Shown here in pieces: positions 51,058-60,913 of a stretch of DNA of 64,000 nucleotides (positions within the stretch are counted from its first letter, which is position 1; each line of letters opens with the position of its first letter). Source of the DNA: SPCO01 sp964579825 (GTDB lineage Bacteria; Chloroflexota; Limnocylindria; Limnocylindrales; CSP1-4); contig CAZOHT010000001.1 of the NCBI GenBank assembly GCA_964579825.1, forward strand, positions 124,001 through 188,000. Direction: 5' to 3'. The position numbers and the translations under genes are program-made. The notes under the pieces are model-generated. The model was not told the DNA's origin and did not search any database. It was given only the letters and a program-made list of their open reading frames with translations.

Positions 51058-52095
51058 GTGTCGAGCGAGCAGGTCGAGTCCCGCGACGTCGCGGAGGCCC
51101 CCGCCCCCCAGCCCAAGTCCGGGCGTGGGTTGTCGTCGCGTTGGTTCCTCATCATCGGCGCGGTCATCGTCTTCAACATCATCGCGATCATCTTCGTCCC
51201 GCCCTTTCCCAGGGAGGGGGCTCCGGGTGACGCCTGTGCCTTCCCGGTCTGCTTCATCGAGGGAACGCTCGAGTTCCCGGCACCGCACGTCGTGTGGGCG
51301 CCCGAGGGATCCACGGCCCCTCCGGCCGACGCCCTGATCGTGTTCTATCCGAGCATCAGCAACACGATCTTCACGATGTGGATCGTCATGGCCATCGTGC
51401 TCATCGTCTCGATCCTCATGGTCCGCGGATCGAAGCTCATCCCCGGCCGAGCCCAGAACGTCTTCGAGATGTTCTACGAGGGCCTGAGCGACTTCGGGAC
51501 CGGCATCGCGGGGATCGCCGCCAAGCCGTACATCCCGCTCTTCGCGGCCTTCTTCCTGCTGATCCTGTTCTCCAACTGGAGCGGACTCGTCCCGCCGGTG
51601 GGTCGCATCGAGCTCCTGCGCGCGCCCACGAGCGACGTCAACGTCACCCTGGGGCTCGCGCTCGTCGCCTTCATCTACTTCGAATTCGAGGGCTTCCGCA
51701 AGCTCGGCTTCCGCGGCTACGCCGGCAAGTTCTTCCCGCTGTACGAGTTCAAGAACGGCATCGCCGCCGGCGGGATCGCGTTGTTCGTGGGGCTGGTGGA
51801 ACTCATGCTCGAGTTCGTCAAGCCTGTCACGCTCTCGATGCGTCTCTTCGGCAATATCTATGGCGGCGAGGTCGCCCTCGGGGTCATCACCGCGCTGACC
51901 CTCGCGTTCATCCCGGTCGGCCTGCTCGGTCTCGAGGTCATGCTCAACGCCATCCAGGCCCTCATCTTCAGCATCCTCACCCTCATGTTCATCGTCCTGG
52001 CAATCGAGAGCCACGACCATGAGGAAGGACACGTCGCCGATGAGGCGATGGAGGCCATCCACGGGCAGGAGCCGTCGCCCCAGCCCGCTCACTGA
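51058..52095 (+). CDS. atpB: ATP synthase subunit a
   Basis: A 345-residue Fo stator subunit from GTG 51058 (GGAGA four bases upstream). It has the proton half-channels with the essential arginine R262 in VKPVTLSMRLFGNIYGGE. The N-terminal cytosolic tail is followed by a first helix at about 29-48 and a large outside loop (50-95) with C60 and C65, which may form a disulfide. The loop before the second helix is longer than in E. coli. The tail (HDHEEGHVADEAMEAIHGQ) is His/acid rich. atpE follows by 75 bases. Confidence 0.95.
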   Translation: MSSEQVESRDVAEAPAPQPKSGRGLSSRWFLIIGAVIVFNIIAIIFVPPFPREGAPGDACAFPVCFIEGTLEFPAPHVVWAPEGSTAPPADALIVFYPSISNTIFTMWIVMAIVLIVSILMVRGSKLIPGRAQNVFEMFYEGLSDFGTGIAGIAAKPYIPLFAAFFLLILFSNWSGLVPPVGRIELLRAPTSDVNVTLGLALVAFIYFEFEGFRKLGFRGYAGKFFPLYEFKNGIAAGGIALFVGLVELMLEFVKPVTLSMRLFGNIYGGEVALGVITALTLAFIPVGLLGLEVMLNAIQALIFSILTLMFIVLAIESHDHEEGHVADEAMEAIHGQEPSPQPAH

Positions 52096-52170
52096 TCGCG
52101 CCGCGGGCGCAATCACCACGGTCCCAATGATCCCGAGCCGCTGGCCCGGGGAGTAGGAGGAAGACACACG

Positions 52171-52389
52171 ATGGATTACACAGGCGCCGGACTCGCAGCC
52201 CTTGGCGTGATCGGCCCGGGCATCGGCATCGGCATCCTCGGCGGCATGGCCGCCGCGGCGATCGGCCGCAACCCTGACGCCGCCGGCCAGATCCGCGGTA
52301 TCGCGATCATCCTCGCGGCGTTCGCAGAAGGCCTCGGCGTCCTCGCGATCGTCGTCGGCCTGCTCGCGATCTTCATCCAGCCCGCCTGA
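52171..52389 (+). CDS. atpE: ATP synthase subunit c
   Basis: A 72-residue hairpin that forms the rotor ring. The polar loop is GRNPDAAGQ (32-40) and the ion-carrying carboxylate is E53 in ILAAFAEGLGV. The glycine-rich first helix (GPGIGIGILGGMAAAAIG) lacks the Gln that usually accompanies a Na+ site, so H+ coupling is more likely. A strong SD (GGAGTAGGAGGA) precedes the ATG, as expected for the most abundant Fo subunit. atpF begins five bases after its stop. Confidence 0.95.
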   Translation: MDYTGAGLAALGVIGPGIGIGILGGMAAAAIGRNPDAAGQIRGIAIILAAFAEGLGVLAIVVGLLAIFIQPA

Positions 52390-52394
52390 TCCCG

Positions 52395-52967
52395 GTGGAT
52401 ATCCTGGCCGTCGCCAACGGGGCGGGCCGCGACGTCATCCAGCTGGCCTCCGAGGAGGGTGGCGCGGCGCTGTTCCAGATCAACCTGTTCTGGGTCATCG
52501 TCAGCGCGCTCAACTTCATCCTCTTCTTCATCATCATCTGGACGTTCGCGTTCAAGCCCGTGTCGGCCATGCTCAGCCAGCGCAGGGAGCGCATCGAGCA
52601 GGGTCTCAAGGACGCCGAAGCCGCACGTCTTGATCGAGCCAACGGTGAAGCGGAGCGCATCGCGACCCTGGCCGAGGCCAGGCGCGAGGCGAACGACATC
52701 CTGACGCGTGCCCAGAAGGTCGCGCAGGAGAGCCGCGATGCCGACATCGCCGCGACCAAGGACGAGCTCGAGCGCATGCGCGTGCGGGCGGCGGCCGAGA
52801 TCGAGGCCGAGAAGGTCCGAGCCATCGCGGACGTCCGAGCCGAGGTCGCCGACCTGGCGCTCCTGGCCGCCGGGCGTGTCGTGGGCGAATCGATGACGGA
52901 CGACCGGCAGCGGCGTCTCGTCGAGGAGTTCCTCAGCGGCTCCGCCATGGGCGACTCGAAGAACTGA
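52395..52967 (+). CDS. atpF: ATP synthase subunit b
   Basis: A 190-residue stator subunit with one N-terminal helix at about 27-52 (INLFWVIVSALNFILFFIIIWTFAFKP) and a long charged coiled coil (RRERIEQGLKDAEAARLDRANGEAERI through VRAIADVRAEVADLALLAAGRVV). Around 25 residues precede the membrane helix, slightly more than usual. Start GTG 52395; the stop overlaps the atpH ATG by one base. Confidence 0.95.
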   Translation: MDILAVANGAGRDVIQLASEEGGAALFQINLFWVIVSALNFILFFIIIWTFAFKPVSAMLSQRRERIEQGLKDAEAARLDRANGEAERIATLAEARREANDILTRAQKVAQESRDADIAATKDELERMRVRAAAEIEAEKVRAIADVRAEVADLALLAAGRVVGESMTDDRQRRLVEEFLSGSAMGDSKN

Positions 52968-53512
52968 TGGCCAAGCGAGATTCGGCCGCACGGCGCTACG
53001 CGGAGGCGGCCTTCCAGGTCGCCCAGCGTGACGGCACGGTCGATGCCTGGCGTCGTGAGCTGGAGGATGCGTCGACCATCGTCGGCGTGCCCGCCATCGG
53101 TCACACCCTCGCGGATCCGTCGGTGGCCCTCGAGGCACGGAGTGCATCCGTCGAGGCCGCCCTCTCCCGGGTCGCCAGCCGCCCGGTGCTCAACCTGATC
53201 CAGCTCATGCTCCGGCGTGGCCGGATCGAGGACCTGCCGCATGTCGCGGCGGAGTTCCGCCGGCTCGACAACGCCCAGAAGGGCATCACCATCGCCACGG
53301 CCACCAGCGCGGCTCCGCTCAGCGGCGCCGAGCTGACGGCCCTCACCCAACGACTCGAAGCATTCACCGGTGGTCAGGTCGACCTCGACGTGCACGTGGA
53401 CCCGAGCCTGCTCGGTGGCCTCGTCGTCCAGGTCGGCGACCGCCTGATCGATGGAAGCGTCCGGGGCCGCCTGGAGCGACTGCGGAACCAGCTCGTTTCG
53501 GGCGCCCTCTAG
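52967..53512 (+). CDS. atpH: ATP synthase subunit delta
   Basis: A 181-residue peripheral stalk subunit joining the b subunits to F1. The N-terminal helical domain starts with AARRYAEAAFQVAQRDGTVDAW; the C-terminal part has RPVLNLIQLMLRRGRIEDLP, TATSAAPLSGAELTALTQRLE and the conserved DPSLLGGLVVQVGDRLIDGSVRGRLERL. Length and position between atpF and atpA are standard. Confidence 0.95.
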   Translation: MAKRDSAARRYAEAAFQVAQRDGTVDAWRRELEDASTIVGVPAIGHTLADPSVALEARSASVEAALSRVASRPVLNLIQLMLRRGRIEDLPHVAAEFRRLDNAQKGITIATATSAAPLSGAELTALTQRLEAFTGGQVDLDVHVDPSLLGGLVVQVGDRLIDGSVRGRLERLRNQLVSGAL

Positions 53513-53526
53513 GAGATCTGAGACCC

Positions 53527-55059
<1,533 letters not shown>

Positions 55060-55080
55060 GTCCGCGACGGGTGCATGCCC

Positions 55081-55932
55081 ATGGCTAGCCAGCGGGACAT
55101 CCGCAGACGCATCGGGTCGGTCAAGAACATCAAGCAGATCACCCGGGCGATGCAGTTCGTGGCCGCCTCCAAGCTCAAGCGAGCCCAGGACGCCACGCTC
55201 GCCGCGCGCCCCTACAGCGAGAAGCTCGACGAGGTCCTCGCCGACCTGGCCGCCGTCCTCGACGGTGACGAGCATCCCCTGCTCGCCGCGCCCGAGGGCG
55301 GCAAGCGGCTCATCGTCCTGATCACGACGGACCGACCGCTGTCCGGGCCGCTCAACACGAACATCGTCCGGTTCGTCGCCCGCGACATCATCGAGACACC
55401 CGGTGACGTGGCCGTCATCACCGTCGGCCGCAAGGGTCGAGATGCGATGCGCCGGACCGGCGTCCCGCTCGAGGCCCACTTCGCGACCTTCGGCGACCGG
55501 CCGAGCTTCGCCGACGTCCTGCCGCTCGCCCGCCTCATCCGGGACGACTACCTGGCCGGCACGTACAGCCGCGTGGACCTCGTCTACAGCCGGTTCGTGT
55601 CCACGCTGATCCAGAAGCCGGAGCTCCTGCAGGTCCTGCCGATCACCCCGACCCCCGACACCGAAGGCATCCCCGGCAACCAGTTCATCTTCGAACCGTC
55701 CGCCGCCGCCGTCCTGGAGCAGCTCCTGCCGCGCTATGTCGCGACGCGGCTCTTCCAGGCGGTCCTCGAGGCCAAGGCCAGCGAGGAATCCAGCCGGATG
55801 GTCGCCATGAAGAGCGCCACCGAGAACGCCGAGGAACTCATCGAGGACCTGACGATCTCATACAACAAGGTCCGTCAATCCAACATCACCCGCGAGATGA
55901 TCGAGATCGCGTCCGGCGCGAACGCGCGCTGA
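55081..55932 (+). CDS. atpG: ATP synthase subunit gamma
   Basis: A 283-residue rotor shaft. The N-terminal coil ASQRDIRRRIGSVKNIKQITRAMQFVAASKLKRAQ and the C-terminal coil EESSRMVAMKSATENAEELIEDLTISYNKVRQSNITREMIEIASGA are the two halves of the shaft. The usual TSDRGLCG segment reads TTDRPLSGPLNTNIVR. ATG 55081 gives the usual MASQRDIRRR opening; an in-frame ATG two codons earlier (55075) cannot be excluded. The SD is weak. Confidence 0.95.
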   Translation: MASQRDIRRRIGSVKNIKQITRAMQFVAASKLKRAQDATLAARPYSEKLDEVLADLAAVLDGDEHPLLAAPEGGKRLIVLITTDRPLSGPLNTNIVRFVARDIIETPGDVAVITVGRKGRDAMRRTGVPLEAHFATFGDRPSFADVLPLARLIRDDYLAGTYSRVDLVYSRFVSTLIQKPELLQVLPITPTPDTEGIPGNQFIFEPSAAAVLEQLLPRYVATRLFQAVLEAKASEESSRMVAMKSATENAEELIEDLTISYNKVRQSNITREMIEIASGANAR

Positions 55933-55966
55933 CGTCGACCCACGCACCCAGGAGGCCGAACCACCC

Positions 55967-57379
55967 ATGACGACCGCCGCCCCCGCCGCGACCGGCCGCG
56001 TGATCCAGATCACCGGACCCGTCGTGGACATCGAGTTCCCGGCCGGGCACCTGCCCGCGATCTACAACGCCGTCGAGATCCAGCGCGGCGATGCCGACCC
56101 GCTGACCTGCGAGGTCCAGCAGCACCTGGGCAACAACTGGGTCCGCTCCGTGGCGATGACGACCACGGACGGCCTGGCGCGTGGCGCGGCGGTCCTCGAT
56201 ACCGGTGCCCCGATCACGGTGCCGGTCGGGGAGTTGACCCTCAACCGGGTGTTCAACGTCCTGGGCGACCCGATCGACGGCAAGGGCCCGGTCGTGACGC
56301 CGGTCAACCTGCCGATCCACCGGTCCGCGCCGGCGTTCGACCAGCAGACCACCGACGTCGAGGTCTTCGAGACCGGCCTCAAGGTGATCGACCTCATCTG
56401 CCCCTTCAAGAAGGGCGGCAAGGTCGGCATCTTCGGCGGTGCCGGCGTCGGCAAGACGGTCATCATCCAGGAGCTCATCCGGAACGTGGCCCAGGAGCAC
56501 TCGGGCTACTCCGTGTTCGCCGGCGTCGGCGAGCGCAGCCGCGAGGGCAACGACCTCATCGCCGAGATGACCGAGTCCGGCGTCATCGCCAAGACCGTCA
56601 TGGTCTTCGGCCAGATGAACGAGCCGCCCGGCGCCCGCCAGCGAGTCGCGCTGACCGGCCTGACGATGGCCGAGTACTTCCGCGACCAGGAGCACCGCGA
56701 CGTCCTCCTGTTCATCGACAACATCTTCCGGTTCACGCAGGCCGGTTCGGAAGTGTCCGCGCTCCTCGGCCGGATGCCGTCCGCGGTGGGCTACCAGCCG
56801 AACCTCGCCACCGAGATGGCCGCCCTCCAGGAGCGCATCACCTCGACCAAGTCGGGCTCGATCACCAGCCTGCAGGCCGTCTACGTGCCCGCGGACGACT
56901 ATACGGACCCGGCCCCGGCGACCACGTTCGGTCACCTCGACTCCACGATCCGGCTCGAGCGGGCCATCGCGGAGCTGGGCATCTACCCGGCCGTCGACCC
57001 GCTCACGTCCACGTCGCGCGTGCTCGACCCGAACATCGTCGGGCAGGAGCACTACGACGTCGCGCGCGAGACGCAGCGCGTGCTGCAGCGCTACCGCGAC
57101 CTCCAGGACATCATCGCGATCCTCGGCATCGACGAGCTGTCCGAGGAGGACAAGTCGACCGTCGCGCGCGCCCGTCGCCTCCAGCGCTTCATGAGCCAGC
57201 CGTTCTTCGTGGCCCAGGTGTTCACCGGCCGCGAGGGCAAGTACGTGTCCATCAAGGACACGGTCGCGAGCTTCAAGGAGATCCTCGAAGGCAACGTCGA
57301 CACGCTGCCGGAGCAGGCCTTCTTCCTCGCCGGCACCATCGACGACGTTCGGGAGAACGCCGCCAAGCTGGCGGGCTGA
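55967..57379 (+). CDS. atpD: ATP synthase subunit beta
   Basis: A 470-residue catalytic F1 subunit. Walker A GGAGVGKT is at 157-164, followed by GVGERSREGNDL, the Walker B region VLLFIDNIFRFTQAGSEVSALLGRMPSAVGYQPNL and the signature YPAVDPLTSTSRVLD. The DELSEEDK motif at the C-terminus is present as IDELSEEDKSTVARARRLQRF. An AGGAGG lies 11 bases before the ATG. It is followed by atpC after one base. Confidence 0.98.
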   Translation: MTTAAPAATGRVIQITGPVVDIEFPAGHLPAIYNAVEIQRGDADPLTCEVQQHLGNNWVRSVAMTTTDGLARGAAVLDTGAPITVPVGELTLNRVFNVLGDPIDGKGPVVTPVNLPIHRSAPAFDQQTTDVEVFETGLKVIDLICPFKKGGKVGIFGGAGVGKTVIIQELIRNVAQEHSGYSVFAGVGERSREGNDLIAEMTESGVIAKTVMVFGQMNEPPGARQRVALTGLTMAEYFRDQEHRDVLLFIDNIFRFTQAGSEVSALLGRMPSAVGYQPNLATEMAALQERITSTKSGSITSLQAVYVPADDYTDPAPATTFGHLDSTIRLERAIAELGIYPAVDPLTSTSRVLDPNIVGQEHYDVARETQRVLQRYRDLQDIIAILGIDELSEEDKSTVARARRLQRFMSQPFFVAQVFTGREGKYVSIKDTVASFKEILEGNVDTLPEQAFFLAGTIDDVRENAAKLAG

Positions 57380-57380
57380 C

Positions 57381-57809
57381 ATGCCGATCCAGCTCGAGAT
57401 CGTCACGCCGGAGCGACTCGCCTATTCGGACTCGGTGGACGCGGTCGTCCTGCCCGGGATCGAGGGCGAGCTCGGGGTGCTGCCGCACCACGCCCCGCTC
57501 GTGACGATGCTCGGCGTCGGCGAGCTGCGGGTCCGCAAGGGTGGCGTGGAGGAATCGTTCGCCATCGTCGGCGGGTTCCTCCAGGTCCGTCCCGACAAGG
57601 TCGTGGTCATGGCCGAGACGGCCGACATGGCCTCCGAGATCGACCTCGAGACCGCCCAGGAAGCCCGTCGCGAGGCCGAGAAGGTCCTCGAGGTGGCATC
57701 GAACGACGCCGCCGACCTGGCCGCCGCCCGCGCCCAGCTCCAGCACTCCCTCCTCCGGATCAGGGTCGCCGAACGGCGCCACCGCGAGGGTCCGCGGCAC
57801 CGCGGGTAG
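57381..57809 (+). CDS. atpC: ATP synthase subunit epsilon
   Basis: A 142-residue central stalk subunit. The beta-sandwich opens MPIQLEIVTPERLAYSDSVDAVVLPGIEGELGVLPHHAPLVTML and the C-terminal helices (EAEKVLEVASNDAADLAAARAQLQHSLLRIRVAERR) can inhibit ATP hydrolysis. Normal length. It closes the ATP synthase operon; murA starts three bases after its stop, so wall precursor synthesis may be transcribed with the ATP synthase genes. Confidence 0.95.
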   Translation: MPIQLEIVTPERLAYSDSVDAVVLPGIEGELGVLPHHAPLVTMLGVGELRVRKGGVEESFAIVGGFLQVRPDKVVVMAETADMASEIDLETAQEARREAEKVLEVASNDAADLAAARAQLQHSLLRIRVAERRHREGPRHRG

Positions 57810-57812
57810 GCC

Positions 57813-59159
57813 GTGGCCGACGCCCGACCGTTCCACTGGGAGTTCCATCCCGAGCCCGTGACCCGGGAGCTGTTCCGCGTGCAGGGGGGTACCGCCCTCA
57901 CCGGCACGGTCGCCATCAGTGGCGCCAAGAACGCCGCCCTGAAACTGTTGGCGGCCGCGACCCTCACCGGTGAGCGCTGCCGGCTCACCAACGTCCCGGA
58001 GATCGAGGACGTGCGGGTCATGGCCGAGACCCTGGTCGATCTCGGCGTGGTGGTGGACCACCCGGCCCCGAACGTCTACGAGGTCGCCTCGGGCGACGTC
58101 GAGTGGCTGTTCGTGCCCCTCGAGGCCGCCGCCAAGATGCGCGCCAGCTTCATCCTGCTCGGCCCGCTCCTCGCCCGGTTCGGGCGGGTCATCATCAGCA
58201 ACCCGGGCGGCGACCGGATCGGCCGACGCCCGGTGGACCTGCATGTCGATGCGATGCGGGCCCTCGGCGCGTCGATCGACTACCGCAACGGCTACTACTT
58301 CGCGACGTCGCCGGGTCGCCTGCGGGGCGGGGAGGTGACCTTCCCGTTCGTGTCGGTCATGGGGACGGAGAACGCGATGCTGGCCGCGACGCTGGCCGAG
58401 GGCAAGACCACCATCCGCCCGGCCGCCCAGGAACCGGAGGTCGACGACCTCATCGCGTTCCTCCAGCAGATGGGCGCGGCGGTCCAGCGAACGGCACCGG
58501 ACACCATCGAGATCGAAGGGCGCAAGCGCCTGCGCGGCGCCCAGCACGCCGTCGTCCCGGACCGGATCGAGGCCGGGACGTTCATCGTGGCGGCGGCCGT
58601 GACCGGCGGCCGGATCACGCTCAATGGCGCCCCGTGCGACCACCTCGGGGCGTTCGTCGAGACGCTCGGCCGGGTCGGAGTCGGCGTGTCGTGCGGCACG
58701 GACACCATCGAGGTGGACGGGTCGGCGCTCCATGCCGGTGGCTATCGCGGACTCGATATCGAGACCGCCCCATACCCGGGCCTCGCGACGGATCTCCAGC
58801 CACCCACCGCGGTGCTCCTGACCCAGGCCACCGGCGTGTCACGCGTCCACGAGACGATCTTCGAGGATCGTCTCGAGTGGCTCGCCGAGGTCCGTCGCAT
58901 GGGTGGCGCGGTCGAGATGCCGGACCCGCATCACGCCGTCATCACCGGCCCGTCGAAGCTGCGCGGCGCCGAGGTGGAGATCGGTGACCTGCGGGCCGGG
59001 GCCTCGCTCATCCTCGCCGCCCTCGCCGCCGAGGGGACCACGGTCATCCACGGTGCGCACCACGTTCGGCGAGGCTATGAGAACATCGAAGGCAAGTTCC
59101 GCGATCTGGGCGCCAGCATCGCGCGCATCGCAGAAGGGACAGCTGTCACCACCTCATGA
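57813..59159 (+). CDS. murA: UDP-N-acetylglucosamine 1-carboxyvinyltransferase with Asp in the active-site loop
   Basis: A 448-residue MurA catalysing the first committed step of peptidoglycan synthesis. GGTALTGTVAISGAKNAALKLL and the later RIEAGTFIVAAAVTGG are typical. The catalytic loop, PGGCxIGxRPVDLH in most bacteria, reads PGGDRIGRRPVDLH with D134, so the Cys that fosfomycin alkylates is absent. The same Cys-to-Asp change makes Mycobacterium MurA fosfomycin-insensitive. About 20 extra residues precede the fold (start GTG 57813). mreB overlaps its stop by four bases. Confidence 0.96.
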   Translation: MADARPFHWEFHPEPVTRELFRVQGGTALTGTVAISGAKNAALKLLAAATLTGERCRLTNVPEIEDVRVMAETLVDLGVVVDHPAPNVYEVASGDVEWLFVPLEAAAKMRASFILLGPLLARFGRVIISNPGGDRIGRRPVDLHVDAMRALGASIDYRNGYYFATSPGRLRGGEVTFPFVSVMGTENAMLAATLAEGKTTIRPAAQEPEVDDLIAFLQQMGAAVQRTAPDTIEIEGRKRLRGAQHAVVPDRIEAGTFIVAAAVTGGRITLNGAPCDHLGAFVETLGRVGVGVSCGTDTIEVDGSALHAGGYRGLDIETAPYPGLATDLQPPTAVLLTQATGVSRVHETIFEDRLEWLAEVRRMGGAVEMPDPHHAVITGPSKLRGAEVEIGDLRAGASLILAALAAEGTTVIHGAHHVRRGYENIEGKFRDLGASIARIAEGTAVTTS

Positions 59160-60154
59160 AGATCGGCATCGACCTCGGCACGGCCAACGTCCTCGTGTAC
59201 GTGAAGGGCAAGGGCATCGTCAGCACGGAACCCAGCGTGGTGGCCGTCTCGGACGACAACCGCATCGTGGCGGTGGGTGAAGAGGCCCGCGAGATGATCG
59301 GGCGCACGCCAGGCAACATCACCGCGATCCGCCCGATGAAGGACGGCGTCATCGCCGACTACGTCATCACCGAGGCGATGCTCCGGTTCTTCATCGCCAA
59401 GGCGACCAAGGGCCGCATCGGCCTGTCCCGGCCCGAGGTCATGATCAGCGTGCCGGCCGGTGTCACGAGCGTCGAGAAGCGGGCCGTCCGCGATGCCGCC
59501 CTGAAGGCCGGTGCCAAGGAGGCCTACCTCATCGAGGAGCCGCTGGCCGCCGCCATCGGCGCCAACGTCCCGATCAGCGGCCCGTCCGGGAACATGATCA
59601 TCGACATCGGCGGCGGCACGAGCGAGATCGCGGTCATCGCCCTTGGCGGCATCGTCGTCTCGCACAGCCTGCGGGTCGGCGGCAACAAGTTCGACGAGTC
59701 GATCGCCACCTACATCCGCAAGAAGTACAACCTGATGGTGGGCGAGCGGACGGCCGAGGAGGTCAAGATCCAGATCGGGACCGCCCTGCCGCTCGAGCGC
59801 GAACTGACGATGGAGGTCCGCGGTCGCGACCTCATCGCCGGCCTGCCGCGGACCATCCCGATCACCAGCTCGGAGGTCATGGAGGCCATCGAGGCGCCGC
59901 TCCAGCAGCTGGTCGCCGCCGTCCGTTCCGTCCTGGAGCAGACCCCGCCCGAACTCTCGAGCGACATCATCGATAAGGGCATGGTCATGTCCGGGGGCGG
60001 AGCCCTGTTGCGGAACGTGGACAAGCTGCTCACCCAGGTGACCGGCGTCCCGTGCCACGTCGCCGAGAACCCGCTCAACTGCGTCGCCCTGGGAACGGGT
60101 CTCGCGCTCGAGCACTTCGACTTCTTCAAGAAGTCGCTCGTGCAGCAGATCTAG
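59156..60154 (+). CDS. mreB: Rod shape-determining protein MreB
   Basis: A 332-residue bacterial actin that positions the elongasome. Motifs are IGIDLGTANVLVYVKGKGIV (phosphate 1), AVGEEAREMIGRTPGNI, VPAGVTSVEKRAVRDAALKAGAKEAYLIEEPLAAAIGA, IIDIGGGTSEIAVIALGGIV (phosphate 2) and MVMSGGGALLRNVDKLL (adenosine). Its ATG overlaps the murA stop. The partner genes mreD, mrdA and rodA lie 28-34 kb away, and mreC is not seen. Confidence 0.95.
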   Translation: MKIGIDLGTANVLVYVKGKGIVSTEPSVVAVSDDNRIVAVGEEAREMIGRTPGNITAIRPMKDGVIADYVITEAMLRFFIAKATKGRIGLSRPEVMISVPAGVTSVEKRAVRDAALKAGAKEAYLIEEPLAAAIGANVPISGPSGNMIIDIGGGTSEIAVIALGGIVVSHSLRVGGNKFDESIATYIRKKYNLMVGERTAEEVKIQIGTALPLERELTMEVRGRDLIAGLPRTIPITSSEVMEAIEAPLQQLVAAVRSVLEQTPPELSSDIIDKGMVMSGGGALLRNVDKLLTQVTGVPCHVAENPLNCVALGTGLALEHFDFFKKSLVQQI

Positions 60155-60172
60155 GCGCGACCCGTCACGGCG

Positions 60173-60913
60173 ATGGCACGGGCGTTCATCGACCTGCACT
60201 GCCATACGCGCGCCAGCTTCGATTGCCTGTCGGACCCGGCCGACGTCGTCCGCCTGGCCGCCGAGCGCGGCCTGACCCACATCGCCATCACCGACCACGA
60301 CCGGATCGACGGCGCGCTCGAGGCGCGCGCCGCGGCGCCCGCCGGCCTGAGCGTCATCGTCGGTGAGGAGGTCAAGACCCGTGACGGCGACCTCATCTGC
60401 GTCTTCCTGGAGCGGGCGATCCCACCGGGCCTGTCGGCGGTCGAGACGATCGGGGAGGCTCGCGCTCAGGGTGGCCTCATCGGCATCCCGCATCCGTTCG
60501 ACTCGTTCCGCGGCTCCCTGTCGAAGAGCGGTGGGCTGGGCGAGATCGCCCCGCTCGTGGACTGGATCGAGGGCCACAACGCCCGCCTCGTCGGCCGGGG
60601 CAACGAGCAGGCCGTCGCATTCGCCCAGGCGCACGAGCGACCGATCGTCGCGGTATCGGATGCGCACTCGCTCATCGAGGTGGGCGTCGCGTACACGGCC
60701 CTGGACGGCGACCCGTCCACGCCCTCCGGACTCCTCGCGGCCCTCGCCGATGCCGAGTTGATCCCGGGTCGGGCGACCTACTTCGTCCGGCTGCTCACGC
60801 CCGTGTCCAAGGTCGTCCAGCGCCTCCGCGGGAACGGCCGGGTGCGGCCGACGGTCGCCGCGACGTCACCCTCGGAGCCATCCGTCGGCGAGCCGCTGGA
60901 CCCACGCTCGTGA
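60173..60913 (+). CDS. PHP-domain phosphoesterase
   Basis: A 246-residue PHP (polymerase and histidinol phosphatase) family protein. Metal-binding motifs are FIDLHCHTRASFDCLSDP (motif I), HIAITDHDRIDGALEA (motif II), GEEVKTRDGDLI, GIPHPFDSFRG and VSDAHSLIEVG (late motifs), enough for a trinuclear phosphoesterase. Relatives hydrolyse nucleotides such as 3'-phosphoadenosine 5'-phosphate or short RNA. The C-terminal ~40 residues are basic and not part of the fold. The following membrane protein gene overlaps its stop by four bases. Confidence 0.88.
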   Translation: MARAFIDLHCHTRASFDCLSDPADVVRLAAERGLTHIAITDHDRIDGALEARAAAPAGLSVIVGEEVKTRDGDLICVFLERAIPPGLSAVETIGEARAQGGLIGIPHPFDSFRGSLSKSGGLGEIAPLVDWIEGHNARLVGRGNEQAVAFAQAHERPIVAVSDAHSLIEVGVAYTALDGDPSTPSGLLAALADAELIPGRATYFVRLLTPVSKVVQRLRGNGRVRPTVAATSPSEPSVGEPLDPRS

